64,000 nt of DNA, taken from Diphasiastrum complanatum. Its lineage: Eukaryota > Streptophyta > Lycopodiopsida > Lycopodiales > Lycopodiaceae. This document shows, in pieces, positions 44,740 through 57,040 of the stretch. The translations under genes and the position numbers were made by a program. Below the pieces are notes generated by a model that worked only from the letters and a program-made list of their open reading frames with translations, was not told the origin of the DNA and searched no databases. Each line of letters begins with the position of its first letter. Positions within the stretch are counted from its first letter, which is position 1. Where the stretch lies: contig CM055112.1 in the NCBI GenBank assembly GCA_029204225.1, positions 29,414,703 through 29,478,702 on the forward strand, given 5' to 3'.

Positions 44740-45270
44740 TCTAGAATTTTTCTGAAATTGTTTGCGACTTTTCTCCTGTCTTTTCTAGAAATTTGCGTGA
44801 AATTTTCTACCACTTTCTAGCAGTTTTCCATAAACTCTCTTTTTCGAGAACTTTTTGAGAACTTTTCTAGATCTCTTCCAAACTCTTTCAAGACATTTTT
44901 AAAGTGTTTTTCGAGAATTTTTTGCGACACTCAATTTGTAATGAAAAAGTGTTTTAATTTTCGTAAAGCATTTTCGAGAATTTTTCTAGAATTTTTCTAG
45001 TATCTTTCTCTAATTTTTCTAGAAAGTTTCTAGTATTTTTCTTCAAATTTTCGAAAAATTTTCTAGCATTTTTCTTTACTACTTTTGAGTGAATTTTAAT
45101 TTTATTTTTCAAGAATATTTCGTGAAATTTTCTATTATCTTACTAAAATTCTCTTGAGAACCTTTTGTTAGTTTCTCAAATTATTTTTTTAGGATCTTGC
45201 GAGAATGTTTCATGAAACTTTCTAAGATCTTTCTAGCATTTTTTTTTCCCTTTTACAAACAGTCTTTCCC
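44740..45270 (+). repeat. Degenerate TTTTCTAGAA repeat with many TTCnnGAA dyads
   Basis: About 530 bp of T-rich sequence built from TTTTCTAGAATTT-like units. I count about ten perfect TTCnnGAA dyads (TTCTAGAA, TTCGAGAA, TTCAAGAA, TTCGTGAA, TTCATGAA). TTCnnGAA is the core of the heat-shock element. It lies between the integrase tail and the next reading frame. Regulatory action is a hypothesis; the dyads may simply be a by-product of the repeat. Confidence 0.75.
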
Positions 45271-45529
45271 GTTACTAAGACTGATCTGTCAAATCATATT
45301 TTGAAACTCTAAGCCATGCACGCCCTTACTAATGGAAATGACAGATGTCATATCACCATGACACGTCATCATCCTCTCCACACCGCCACTACATATCATA
45401 CTCATTTTCTATTTTCCTTATCACACTTTCTTCTTGTATTTTTTATGCTCTCTTGCGCACAAAATGTTTGCGATCAAGCGATCTTTTACGACCTATTGCG
45501 ATCTACGAAGTTGTCATCAATTGTTCAAC

Positions 45530-48135
45530 GCCATGGCTTCTAGATCGAGCTCATCAATTACTTGGAAAACACGCGCAAGAATCCGCCTACCATCAATCCG
45601 GTTCTATTTGGATCAATGCAGGTTGGGCAATTTGAAAGTGGACCCTTCAGTCATTTTGTCTGAAGTCAGTACTGAGTTCGTGAACTCCATCCACGCAGTA
45701 TCTGAGGTGGATTTCAAAGTCCATGTGTGAGGACAGTTTTTCACTACTTTTGAAGAAGTATTCTGAATAGCCTTGGAATTACCATTGGATGGTACCCTTG
45801 TCTCTACAAATAAAGATTCAGTGGATGAACCACACACTTCCTCAGCAATTGCTTCGTACCTACGAAGGGATATAAAATCTCAATGATAAAGAATACCACC
45901 TTCAAGCTGTTTTGTAAATATGCGAATCAAGCTATATTTTCGACAGATGCAGATGCTACAATCTCAATGCAAAATTTTGGCTGTATATTGGATGCGCTAG
46001 CCGGAAATCTTGTATGCTTTGGTATCATTGCATACAAGGCTTTTTTGAGGTGGATCAAGCACCAAAAATTTTCTGAAGTCGGAGCACATGTTTCGCGATT
46101 ATGCGAACATTTTGGAGTGTTAACTGATCAAGAGAAAACCATGCTGATGGGAAGGATGTTGCCTCCAAAACCCATCAACTTTTCTAGCCTCCTGACAGTT
46201 CCTTCCATAGCAACTATAGCAGTTGTTGTGCCAGCACTTGAGGTAGCTACTACAACTACTATGGACATTGATGCTGGAACTTCTCAGACGGATGCAACTG
46301 TTACCACTACCATGGATACTGATGGAGCTGCTGCTGCAGATTCGTCAAAGCCAACCTCTGCTTCCACCTCACAGAAGTAGCAAAAGAATTCAAGCACCTC
46401 GGACGACGATGCCACTCAATCCGACACTTCAGACAGCGGTCGAACAGCACCATTAGGTGACACTGGGACAACGAACGATCAAGAGGATGGACCAGATAAC
46501 CAACCCCAGTGGTTCCGCACCATGTCAGAGAAAGCCTAAAATTTGGTGGCTGAAATTTATGAGTTTGATGACCGTAGAGTTCATTAATTCAGAGAGAAAA
46601 TTCATAGACTCTCTCAAGGAGTCTTACGAGAAAATCGATTCGCTCGAATCAGACAACACTCAACTGATTGAACGAAATCGTTTCTTCGAAACACAACTTC
46701 AGACTATAATCAACAAAGCTGATTCTTTGAAGAAAGACAATAAGGTGATTGAGGCCAAGTCTATAAATTATTGGACTAATATTAATTCTTTAAAACAACA
46801 ACTACTGGATGCTAATAAGCACAATGTCGCACTCCAGAAATATTCGCAGGAGGAGCAAGCGACACGAATAAAGACAGAAACTGCACTTGCCTTGTGCAGC
46901 AATGTAGGTTCCATTACCATAGACCTCTCGAAATTAAACCAACTCCAAAGCCAGATACTCAAAAAATTTCGAGTCGAGTTTCTGCAACCGCTCGAGGATG
47001 TGAAGACACTTGTCGAAGAAGAGTTGGCTGAGTTGAAGGAGTTGTCTAGTGAAGCCTCCCACACTTGTAGCGGGCCCGACTCACACGAAGAATACCTTCA
47101 CATTGATGATCTCACACAGCAACTTCAAGTTGTGTTTGTCTGTTCGGGAGTCATTGATCATCTAGAGTATTTGGAGGCAGTAGCAAAGATCGAAAAGCTC
47201 GAACAGGTGTTGTCAGATCTCAAGTAGCGATTGAAAGACCAGAAGTTAGCTGCTGAGTTGCAAACTCAAGGTTTGGCAACAACAACTACTCAGGCAAAGC
47301 GACCACTTCGAAACCAATCGAAGGTATGTGCTAAAAGATTCAATGCATTTACTGAATGGTTCTGGAAGTGGTATCCACAAGCATTTAATGTTGAATTACA
47401 ATGGCATGTGGATTACATGATGCTACCAGGCGTAGTAGACATCACCTTCGACAAGTGGAAGACACCATGGAAAAAGGATGACTTTCTCTGGTTATGGGCC
47501 CAGTTATCTATCGAGCAGAAAGGATGGCTCTACTGGGGCATAATTCAGGGAAAATTCCTCGTCATGCCTTTCGGTTCAGTTCAGTTATACATAGGCTCTT
47601 CTGCTATGTATGCTCTCGAATACATTCGTTTTAAAGAATTTCATTGTTTGCAAAATGAAGACAATAAGCGACTATTTTGGAAGTGAAAGTCGCAGTTCCA
47701 ATTGTACAAACCAAAAGTTGTTGCAGATTTAGGCGCTTTCGATGATACAGTGATTATTTTACAAAGATTCGACACAATCTGCAAGACCGAAGAAAGTTAC
47801 TTCATTACAAACAATTTTGTACATATTCATTTTGGCAATTTGGAACTTTTGCAACAAAGACAATATTTTTTGTTCAAAATCTTTATGTTAAAAGCTCTTT
47901 TATAAGATTTTCAACTCGCTATTGTAAAGAAATCACACTTCATAGTGATTCAAATCAAGATAGAAAGTTAACTCAAGAGCTGTTTGATGGAACATTGCTC
48001 CCGGTTAAGCTTGAAGAATTCAGCAATCTACCAGTTGGCCGTTATACGAAATCAAAGGAAGACTTGATGTTATATGAGGCTCAACAAAATTTGGAGTTAG
48101 CCCAAAAACTACATGAAGAATTGAATCCTTTGTGA
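45530..48135 (+). pseudogene. Extra reading frame of a gypsy element, coiled coil, unknown function
   Basis: A series of frames broken by a few shifts and stops. The first runs from 45532 (MASRSSSSITWKTRARIR) to 45730; the next, 45883-46380, holds CEHFGVLTDQEKTMLMGRML and a Thr/Ser/Ala-rich linker. The third, 46457-47227, is a long heptad coiled coil (SLKESYEKIDSLESDNTQLI). The fourth, 47231-47686, is aromatic-rich (FNAFTEWFWKWYPQAFN). The last part ends EAQQNLELAQKLHEELNPL at about 48135. It lies downstream of the integrase tail and upstream of a polypurine tract at 48415, the place where Tat/Athila-lineage elements carry an additional or env-like ORF. No known domain is visible. Confidence 0.6.
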
Positions 48136-48414
48136 ATCTTCATTCTTGCCTATGTCATGATGATGATTTTATGTGATGCTGAATCTAGATTTTTGAACTG
48201 TTGAAGATGTTTTGAAGTTTTGTTTCCAGTTCTCATCAATAATTCACAGATCAAATTCAAAGAACAACAAAGGCACATATACTCTAAGTTGAAGAAATAT
48301 CTAAAGGAAGAACATATGAAGAAATATCTTTTTACCTCAACAAAAATCTGAAGAATAGATTGTTTCGCGAATGATCCTCGAAATAAAGATTATATGTTCA
48401 CGAGGACATTTCAC

Positions 48415-48800
48415 ATTTGAGGAAGGGGATATGTGATGCCACGAAATTATTAAATATTGAATATCAATCCAAATATGGCATGATATACTCGAAAATGAAG
48501 ATATGAGCTAGATAAATATAAATCATGAATTAAAAGAGTCATTAACCTGCAAGTAACTGTTTCGAACATTACTTGTTCATATGTCTATGCACTCTGACTA
48601 GTTTAAGTATACGATATAAACTTAGTACATAGGAAACACATATTAAACCCACAAGATTAGGACGTACATAACCAACATATCCAAGAAGATAGTATTGATT
48701 CGAGATAAAAACAAAACAGATGTAAATGAGTACAACAAGTTTGCAGATCGAAGCCGCGTACTCTAAGCTATCTTTGAGCGACTAAAAATAAGTCTGAATT
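48415..48800 (+). repeat. Polypurine tract and 3' LTR start of the gypsy element
   Basis: GAGGAAGGGGATA precedes TGTGATGCCACGAAATT (48432). This closes the element begun at the primer site 44218. The right end is lost or overlapped by the minus LTR that ends at 49211. Confidence 0.5.
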
Positions 48801-49211
48801 AAGCACAATGCTGATAAGCAGTAAGCGCAATAGCAATCTCTAATCAACTCTAACGAAATTAGCTAGAATGCTCAAGAGTGTCCAAGCTCGCAGACTTGAG
48901 AGAGAACGCTAACTATTCAATACTTGATGATTGATCTTCATCCTTGAGATGTAGAAATATGAATAGCTATTAATACTAAGCAATTAGACCGTCAAATGCG
49001 TCATCCAGTTGGCTATGATGTGTTTGCATCCATCTAGTTAGGACTTCTCAAAAATTACTTGCTTGATGAATTAATGCAAGTTAGTGGCTTTGTGAGCCGT
49101 TTCTGAGTAGTTATGCAGATTGTGTAAAAACACGAAGAAATCTACATGTCTAGATAAAAATTGGACGAAGATTAAAATGTCGATTAGTCGATTAGTAGGA
49201 GAATAATCCAA
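48801..49211 (-). repeat. Minus-oriented copia 3' LTR
   Basis: On the minus strand it starts TGTTGGATTATTCTCC at 49211 after the polypurine tract AAGGGGGAG. The left limit within 48.4-48.9 kb is uncertain. It follows the copia C-terminus at 49219-49345 and belongs to the same general family as the LTR at 30285. Confidence 0.55.
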
Positions 49212-49218
49212 CACTCCC

Positions 49219-49345
49219 CCTTAATCTAAATCCATGAATGTCTTGACCTTAACACTCAGTTCTGCACAAAACTTTTTGTGCGCATTCAAGCTTAATGCTT
49301 TAATAAAAATATCTGTTGTCATCTCTTGCGTTCATGTGAACTCAA
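49219..49345 (-). pseudogene. Copia pol C-terminal tail
   Basis: The minus frame reads MTTDIFIKALSLNAHKKFCA then VKTFMDLD and stop, directly before the polypurine tract and LTR. It matches the tail of the truncated element at 30.28 kb (IFTKALSVNAHNRFC; VFMDPD). Upstream pol is lost. Confidence 0.82.
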
Positions 49346-49744
49346 GGGTGAAGGTCTGTCCTAAGCTCTTAAAGTCCAAAAGAATTATTGGCTTATCATT
49401 CACATAAAGCAAGTCTTGAATCTTAAATGAAAATCAAATAAGACTTTAAATCAAAGTAGACATGGAAACTAATACTTGAAAACAATGCATCTCATAATTC
49501 ATTCACACAACAATGGAAGCACTGAGGGTTCAAGATGGGGACCACCCCCCCCCCCCTCTCACAGTTTTAGGGTTCTTTTCTTGTCATTATACAAATTCAA
49601 TTGGCCAATGCCAATTACATATACCAGTGGATTCCAATAGGGGTCTCAAAGTAGGAACATCAACTTAACATAGACTTAGTTCCTTTCAATGATCTTAATT
49701 CCATATCTAGCTTAACAAAATCATAGAAATTTCTTCATAAGTCT

Positions 49745-50110
49745 TAATCCTTCTAACATGCAATTATGTTGGATCTTAGATTCTTGACATGCAATCATGA
49801 TGGTTCTTAGATTCTTGACATGCAAACATGATGGTTCTTAGATTCTTGACATGCAACAGTCATGAAGTGACATGCATAGTCATTAGGCAATGCATGGTGT
49901 GACATGCAAGCTTCAAATCTGACATGCATGGACAATAGGCCACAGATGGCATGACATGCAAGCTTCAAATCTGACATGCAAGCTCAAAATCTAACATGCA
50001 AACTTTAAATCTGACATGCATGGACAATAGGCCAAAGATGACATGACATGCAAGCTTTAGATCTGACATGCATGGACATTAGGCCAGAGATAGCTTGACA
50101 TGCAATGGTA
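49745..50110 (+). repeat. GACATGCA minisatellite, two unit types
   Basis: GACATGCA or a close variant recurs about 16 times. The left part repeats a 34-bp unit (CTTAGATTCTTGACATGCAA). The right part alternates a 20-bp unit (GACATGCAAGCTTCAAATCT) with a 32-bp unit containing GGACAATAGGCC. Spacing is too variable and units too diverged for a CRISPR-like array. Confidence 0.88.
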
Positions 50111-50170
50111 CTGATCAATCATTCTTACATATGGATAACAGATTCAAGAGCATACCATGGTTTGAGGAGA

Positions 50171-50288
<118 letters not shown>

Positions 50289-50476
50289 TGTGAAAGAGAG
50301 ATAGAAATCCGAGAGGGTTTGAACTCCAAAAATCCTGCAATCCACAAAATACTGTAGCCTCCTTGAGGTAATGCCTCAATTCTCTTCTCCAAAGCACCTG
50401 TACACAACAAACAACAAATGGGCAGAGCTTGGATGCAACATCCTTCAATCCCCTTGGTAGTGGGATGCATTTCCAC

Positions 50477-50492
50477 TTATATAGAGAGTGGA
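50477..50492 (-). promoter_or_regulatory. TATA box, minus strand
   Basis: The minus strand reads CACTCTCTATATAAGTGG. A strong plant-type TATA sequence in repeat-rich sequence suggests an LTR promoter directed leftwards. No gene can be attached to it. Confidence 0.4.
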
Positions 50493-51789
50493 GAGTCCTT
50501 CCAAAGTGAGTGAGGTGTCAAGTTCAAGTGCATGAGGTGTGAGGATGACTCCAATTGGACTTATTGGTGAAGTGGAGTGCATGGATGAGGTGTATTAGTT
50601 AGGGAGGGTGAATGGGTGATGTGTATTAGCTTGCGAGAGTTATTATGATGATTTGGCATATGAAGTGAGAGTGTAGGAGGGCGCCACATTCTAGGTGTCA
50701 AATAGTCTAGAATGCTTGTGGAAAAGTAGGTGGGAGGTAGGTGGTACAAGCTTTAATCTTGACTTTTAATTACATGTAATTTTTCATTGTTACAACTTGG
50801 GAATTCACCCAAGTGCAATCTTCCTAAGGAAGAGCCAAGGTATATGTCCATCTTGTTTTGCATAATGTCCATCAATTCCTAGGCCTTTTTTTTTAGAAGT
50901 TGTCCAATCATGGTCATTGGCACTTATTTTCTAGAGGTTGCCCATCCTCAATCATGGTGAATAGGGCCAAAGGGTGATCACTCCCTTGGCCTATTCCTGA
51001 TCTTTATAAACTCCACTGAGCCTTCATTATAGACTCTTCTGAGCCTTCTGAGCCTTCATTATAGACTTAGAAATAAGCCTTCTTTATAAACTCTTATGAG
51101 CCTTCTTTATAGACTTTGTCAAAAGCCTTCTTGTTTACTGTCTTAAGCTTAGAAAGGTTCTTGTTTCGATTCTTGTTATTCTGGCGCTTTCTCGAGTACC
51201 TGCACATACCCTAAAAGAGAGGTCAGTCCTTAAGCCCAGAGGGCTTCTTATTCTTGTTCTGATTCTTCAAGTTCGTTCGTGCGTACCTGCACATCCTTCA
51301 AAGGAAGGTCAGTTTTCATAATACCATCAAACATGGTTCATAGAAAAAGTCCTTAGTTCTTCAGGTAGTAATACCTGCACTCTTAGATCATTAGAGCAAT
51401 AAATTCATACAATATTCAAAAGAATAATGGTTGTTAATAATCTCATATCAACTAAGTCTATATGGAGTTTTGAAGTTGGGAAAGTATTTATTACTTAGGG
51501 CCAATTTGTCTCTACAAATTACACCCCTCCAATGCATATAGTGTTGTCCTCAACGAAAATTTCTCAACTAAGAGTCTTAAATCTTTTAAAACGCCTCCAA
51601 AGCAATGTCTTTTTCAAAAAGCTGTTTTTGTATTTCTGTCAAAATCATGATTTGTCATTTCTTTTAATTTGCTCCTTCCAAGTAAGCTTCGAATTGAAAC
51701 CTTTCTTACTTCTAAGTTACTTGGCCAACTCGTATCAAGTTGGGTTAAGGCTTTTTTTTTTCATTCATTTAAACTCTTTGAACACTAGC
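50493..51789. other. Repeat-rich stretch without a gene
   Basis: Contains a GAGCCTTCATTATAGACT minirepeat (about 51015-51130) and a direct repeat of TACCTGCACAT followed by AGGTCAGT (about 51199-51230 and 51286-51315). Only short chance ORFs. Possibly LTR or leader sequence of the minus gypsy gag to the right. Confidence 0.4.
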
Positions 51790-52850
51790 ATCCTTTGGTG
51801 AGTTCGTAGTTTCTTTCTCCACCGGTGATGATGAGGTTTGAACCATTTTAACTAAGATCTTTGGCTGCAACGGCTTTGGACATTCTGTATTGATATGTCC
51901 TTCTCCTGCACAATTTGAACGGAAGGAAGTATATCCAACTTGTCTTCTAGGTGCTAGCTACACATTTTGGTGAATAATGTCCTACTGCACCAGAGTTAAA
52001 ACAAGTCCTACTGCACTAAAGTCTGCATAGGAACAAATCTTCAAGTGCAAATTTTGGTTTTGACTGTTGCATTTGTGGTGGATTGCCTTGTATAAATGAA
52101 CAAGACTCATTGGCTTCACACAAATATAATATTTCTCCTGGCGTATTATACTCCACATAAACTATTGAATTATGTGAACAATCAGTATGGGTATGTCTTG
52201 AAGAATTGCATCTAGTGCACCATAGAATTGCATCTGATGCACCATAGACTTGGATTTGTACTTCTCCTTAACTTCCAATATCTGTACTTGAAGATCATGC
52301 ATTCTAGAAGTCAAGTCTGCAATTTTCTTTTTCATATGCTTGTCGGATTTTTGGACAGGCTCGATTTTCTTAGATGTCTTTTTTATTTTCTTTTAATAAT
52401 TTGAGTGTCTTTTGATGTATCAGAACTCGAAGAAATAGACTCAGAGCGTAAGTCGGAAGAAGAGTCATTGTCTTCAGTCCAAAAGTCTTCGGCTTTGGTA
52501 TAGCTCTCTCTTTCATGCAATTGTCAATGTCCCAAAATTCCATTCAACATTGTCGACAATATCGATCCATCGTAGAAGGTAGGCCTACCAAATACCATTC
52601 GATTTGCATAACCACTACATATTCTCCCACTAGCTTGCCGATAAGATTTTGAACTTTGTGAGTATATCTGCGTAGATATTCTTTATTTTTCTTCCACACT
52701 GAATTTAGTTGAGTAGGCACTCGTGTTGAATATCCGATTTCTTGGAATTGTTTAAGGAACACCTCCTTAAGTTGATCCCAGGTTGTGATCGTAGCTTTGT
52801 CCATCTGACTATACCAAATTCGTGTCTGCTTTCGCAACAGTCCAAAAAAT
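51790..52850 (-). pseudogene. Minus-strand Ty3/gypsy gag remnant
   Basis: The frame from about 52837 leftwards reads TITTWDQLKEVFLKQFQEIG and LRRYTHKVQNLIGKL, a gypsy gag core. Further left, after stops, come zinc-knuckle traces: CTRCNSSRHTHTDC (a full CCHC box), CFNSGAVGHYSPKC (second Cys lost) and CAGEGHINTEC (first Cys lost). No protease or reverse transcriptase is attached. It is a different lineage from the plus-strand gypsy gag that begins 170 bp to the right. Confidence 0.78.
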
Positions 52851-53016
52851 CCATAAACTACAACTGTTCCTTCATTATTAGAAACGACAATAGATTCAAA
52901 CTACGACATATAATTGTCATGATCATCCGACGATGTGCCTTTAAAATAATCATATTTGATCTTGGAAAACTCTTGTTGTTATATTTGTATAATAGGAAAA
53001 CACACAAGCAACACCA

Positions 53017-55965
53017 ATGGATCAAACCAATGATAACCCGACTTTTGATTTATCAAACCCATCCAATGTGGCACAAGCTCTCGAACTTTTATATCAACAA
53101 ATTCAAGCCACTAATAAACAGCTTCATGTAACTAATCAAAAGAACCAAGACTTGGAGTCCAGGTTAGCCAAGCAGAAGAAGCATGTAGTTCCATCTCCCG
53201 TAAAATTGTTTAAGGGAGAGAAGAAAGATAGGAACTTGCAAGTGGTAAGTTCATGGCTTAATGTTTGGAACAAACACTTTGGCATGAACCAATTCCTAGA
53301 ATGTGAAAAGTTATCCACTGTTACTATGTTCCTTAAAGAAAGAGCCTTAGTATGGTGGGATGACCTAGTTGCAAAAGGCAATCAACCTTGTACATGGGAA
53401 GATTTTTGCATAGTATTTAGGGAATACTTTCTACCACTGTTAGATGACTATGAACACTCCCAAAAGTTGAGTCATATAACAATGAATAAAGGTTTGGAAC
53501 AGTTTTTTCAAGATTTTCATGAGTACTTGAATCCACTTTATAGTGACATTTCCACCCAAAGTACAAATGTTAATGTTTATTGATGGGTTACCAAAATATT
53601 ATCAAGTGGATGTTCATAGGAACCATCCAAAAACCCTTGAGGATGATATTAGGGTTGCAAAGTTTTTTTATGACACACCTAAGCCACATAGGGGTCAACA
53701 ACCTAATGAGCAGAAAATAGTTTTTCAATCTAAGAGGAAGGATAGGGATAATGTTAGTGAAACACATCCCAATTCCAATAATCCTAAGAAAACAAAAAAA
53801 AACTTTAAAAACAATCAGGGTCGCATTGATAAGGCTGAAGCTCGTAAGAAGAACCTGTGCTTCAAGTGCAATGGCAAGGGTCACCTTGCACGAGATTGCA
53901 TCAAAAAACCAGCTTCTACCTCAGGTAATCTATCTCAAAGTAATGAGATGAATGTTTATTTCCTTAGTTCTTTAGTTTTTGGTCCTAATGACCTTATTTG
54001 CACTAAAGGTAGAGTTAAAGATCAAGCTGTTAATGTCCTTTCTGACACAAGATCGACTCATAGCTTTATTAATGTAAATTTGGTGCAGACGCTAAACCTT
54101 CCCACCAAAAAAAGTGAAAAAAATATTGTGTGACAATGGCATCAGGAATGAATTTTGTGTTTATGGATTATGTTGTTCCTGATTTAGAATTGCACATACA
54201 AGACTACTCTGAAAAAATAGAATTCCATGATGTTGCATTAGAAAATGTGGATATTGTTCTCGGGCAACAATGGCATTTTGATAAAAATAAGTTATTAAAA
54301 ATCGATTTTGTTGAAAAATCTTTATCTTTTATGCATGAGAATTCTTTAATTAAGATCATGGCTAGTTTAAGTGTTGACACTGAAAATGTTAACCCTTATT
54401 CTAAACAGAAACATAACAATAAATCAATAATGAGCAAAAGTACAAGATATCAGTGTATTAGCATTAGCCTCAACACGAGTTAGAGAGAGAGAGATAGAGA
54501 GATAACAAGTAAAAAAAAATGTGTGGATTCAAAATGGCATGAGATAGCTACAAAGCTTTGGTTCTTCATCACAAAATCTGAGGAGAGCTACACATATTTA
54601 TGAAGTTTGAGGTAGCTTGAGGTAGAACCACATCCATCCATCATTTAATGACATCTAAAGTGAAAACTAGAGTCACATGAGTATACCCAAGGAGAACACT
54701 ATAGAATTTGAAGTCTATAAAGAACTTAGGCAGGAATTCAATGATGTTTTTTTAGACCTTCCTATAGGTTTACCACCAGAAAGGACAGTTGATCATAAAA
54801 TTGAACTAATACTTGGAGCAATTCCAATTGCACAACGTCCTTATAGGATGAGTACATCGGAAGAGGCTGAGGTAAGTAAACAATTACATGATTACCTGAA
54901 AAAGGGGTGGGTACAACCTAGTAAGTCTCCTTGGGCATCACCAGTGGTTCTGGTTGCCAAGAAGGATGGGACTATAAGATTTTGCGTGGACTATAAGAAA
55001 TTGAACAAGGTAACCGTTAAGAATAAATATCCACTACCACAGATAGATGATCTAATAGACTATGTTGGTGGTGTTGGGTACTTTTCCAAGATAGATCTAA
55101 GATCGGGTTACCATCATATACGCATTAAGACAGAAGATATACCAAAAACCAGGTTTCGAACTCGCTTTGGTCACTATGAATTTATGGTGTTGTCTTTTGG
55201 TTTGACCAATGCACTGGCAACTTTCCAACAGATGATGAACAATTTGTTCAGACCATATTTGGGAAGATTCATAGTGGTATTCTTAGATGATATCCTAGTA
55301 TTCAGTAAGACTTTGGTGGAACATAAAGAGCATCTTAGGATTGTCTTGGACATTCTAAGAAGAGAAAAGCTCTTTGCCAAGGAGTCTAAATGTGATATTT
55401 GTGCTAAGGAATTGTCCTACTTGGGACATAAGATCTCTCAATGAGGATTGGAGATTGAGCCAGATCATATCCAAAGGATTATTGATTGGCCAATTCTCAC
55501 CACAATTCGTGAAATCAAGTCTTTCTTGGGGTTTGTTGGATTTTTCCATCGGCATATTCCCCAATCTGCTTGATTGGCATTTCCCCTTACCCAGGCCTTG
55601 AAAGGCTATAAGAAGCTAAGCTGAAGGGCTAAGAATCCACTAGTGGTGTGGACAGAGGATGTGAATAATTGTTTTGAGTTGCTTAAAAAAAGTGTCACTT
55701 CGACACCAATACTAATCATTAGCGATCCTAATAAGGCTTTTGTGGTTAGGACCGATGCCAATGATTATGCTATTGGAGCTGTTCTGATGCCAGATGGACA
55801 TCCTGTGGCTTATGAAAGCAAGAAACTCAATCCTGCTCAGTCTAGGTATTGTACCTATGAGAAAGAACTATTAGCAATTGTTCACTCAAGTGGAGGGGCA
55901 AATCAGAAGAGGAGGATACCTGGGAAAAGGAGGCTAATCTCCAGAAGAATTTTTCAAATTTATGA
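53017..55965 (+). pseudogene. Ty3/gypsy (chromovirus-like) gag-pol with integrase deleted
   Basis: Gag opens at ATG 53017 and, after a shift near 53580, continues to the zinc knuckle CFKCNGKGHLARDC (about 53859-53900). The protease site is altered to DTRSTHSFI (about 54043), losing the DSG triad. After a stop at 54481 and about 190 bp of foreign-looking sequence, reverse transcriptase runs 54677-55444 with [13 protein letters not shown] and FLDDILVFS, then a TGA. The RNase H region follows (VVRTDANDYAIGAVL; YCTYEKELLAIVH). At 55888-55896 it jumps to KWRGKSEEEDTWEKEANLQ, the end of a chromodomain, and stops at 55965. RNase H end, integrase and chromodomain start are missing. Dead, but the frame order is clear. 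Confidence 0.92.
54482..54676. other. Insert-like stretch between protease and reverse transcriptase
   Basis: AT-rich sequence with a GAGAGA start and an A-run interrupts the gypsy pol frame; the two sides are both gypsy. It may be a small non-autonomous insertion. No clear inverted ends or target duplication seen. Confidence 0.35.
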
Positions 55966-57040
55966 GGAAGGAATGTTACATACCTATGTAACTAGCAATA
56001 CTTCAGACCCCTATTAGTCCATTTAGTGTTGGGGGCTACATGGCAAGGTACCCTTAGGAGTAAGAGATTGTACCCTTGGATAAGGACAGACAAGTGACTA
56101 TACCTTAGTCAGAGGTATGGAGTCATATGACCCTTGGATAAAGGGTATCCTTAGAATCAAGGATAAGTGCCTTAGATAAAGGTACTAGTGTCCCTAATTA
56201 AGGACAAGTAGGTGTCTATGCCTTGGATGGAGGTAGGGAACCTAGAAAGGTCTTAGAAAGTCATTGGATGACTATATTTCTAAACCTTGGGCCTCAACCT
56301 TTAACCATATCACTTTATTGGTCTTGGACCAAAGTATACAAGCACAACTTGGGCAATGGGTCCTAGTAGGAGGGCGCCCTCCTAAAGGATCCATTGAGTT
56401 TCAAGTTTCACAAGAATAGTAATCAAAGAGTCATAAGTTATGGAAGATGTCTGATGACCTTTCATAAGCATATGAAGGCCCTTGAACTCTTCTAGGCCTC
56501 TCTCTTTCTCATTGGATGTGCATGGAACTCCATAGTGTATTGGAGAGAACTAAATGCCATCTATATAAGAGGAGTAGGGCGCCCATTGGGAGGGAGAGAA
56601 ATCTCTTTTGCTTACCTTGCTTATGCTCTAGTGTGGCTACTAGTGTGTAGAGTAATTCTTGTGTGTAGTATGCTAAGGGTTTAGATCTTGCTTATGGTAT
56701 GGGACATAAGCAGGGTTTGGATCTTGAGTAAACTATGGTTTGTTGTGATATGCTTGTGATCTGTTTATGGTTAGCAAGGGGGTGCTAGATAGGTCTTGCT
56801 TGGAGCTTGGATCTAGCCATGGTTGGGTGGTAAATATTTGAGGCCAGCTTGTTATCTTCCTTTGTGTTTAAGAGTAGGGACACAGGTGGAGGAGAGATCC
56901 TTGGAGGCTTGAAGATCCTTACTTGCAGGTGGGGGCATCTTAGCTTGGAGTTGGAGAAGCATCTTGGAGCTTGCAGGTTGCTTGGAGGATATTTGGAGGC
57001 TCTACCTTGGACTTGGAGGACTTTCTCCTTTTTACTTGTT
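55966..57040 (+). repeat. Gypsy 3' LTR
   Basis: Starts TGTTACATACCTATGTAAC at 55974 after the purine run GAGGAAGGAA, and ends near 57036-57040. A TATA box (CTATATAAGAGG) lies at about 56570. From about 56681 to the end it nearly matches 43017-43374 of the LTR at 42521. The 5' half contains repeated CTTGGATAAAGG-like motifs (56080-56200). No matching 5' LTR of this element is present. Confidence 0.8.

Noticed and set aside
49745-50110. Possible CRISPR-like array of GACATGCA units
   Set aside because: Spacer lengths vary, units are diverged and the setting is a plant nuclear repeat region; a minisatellite explains it.
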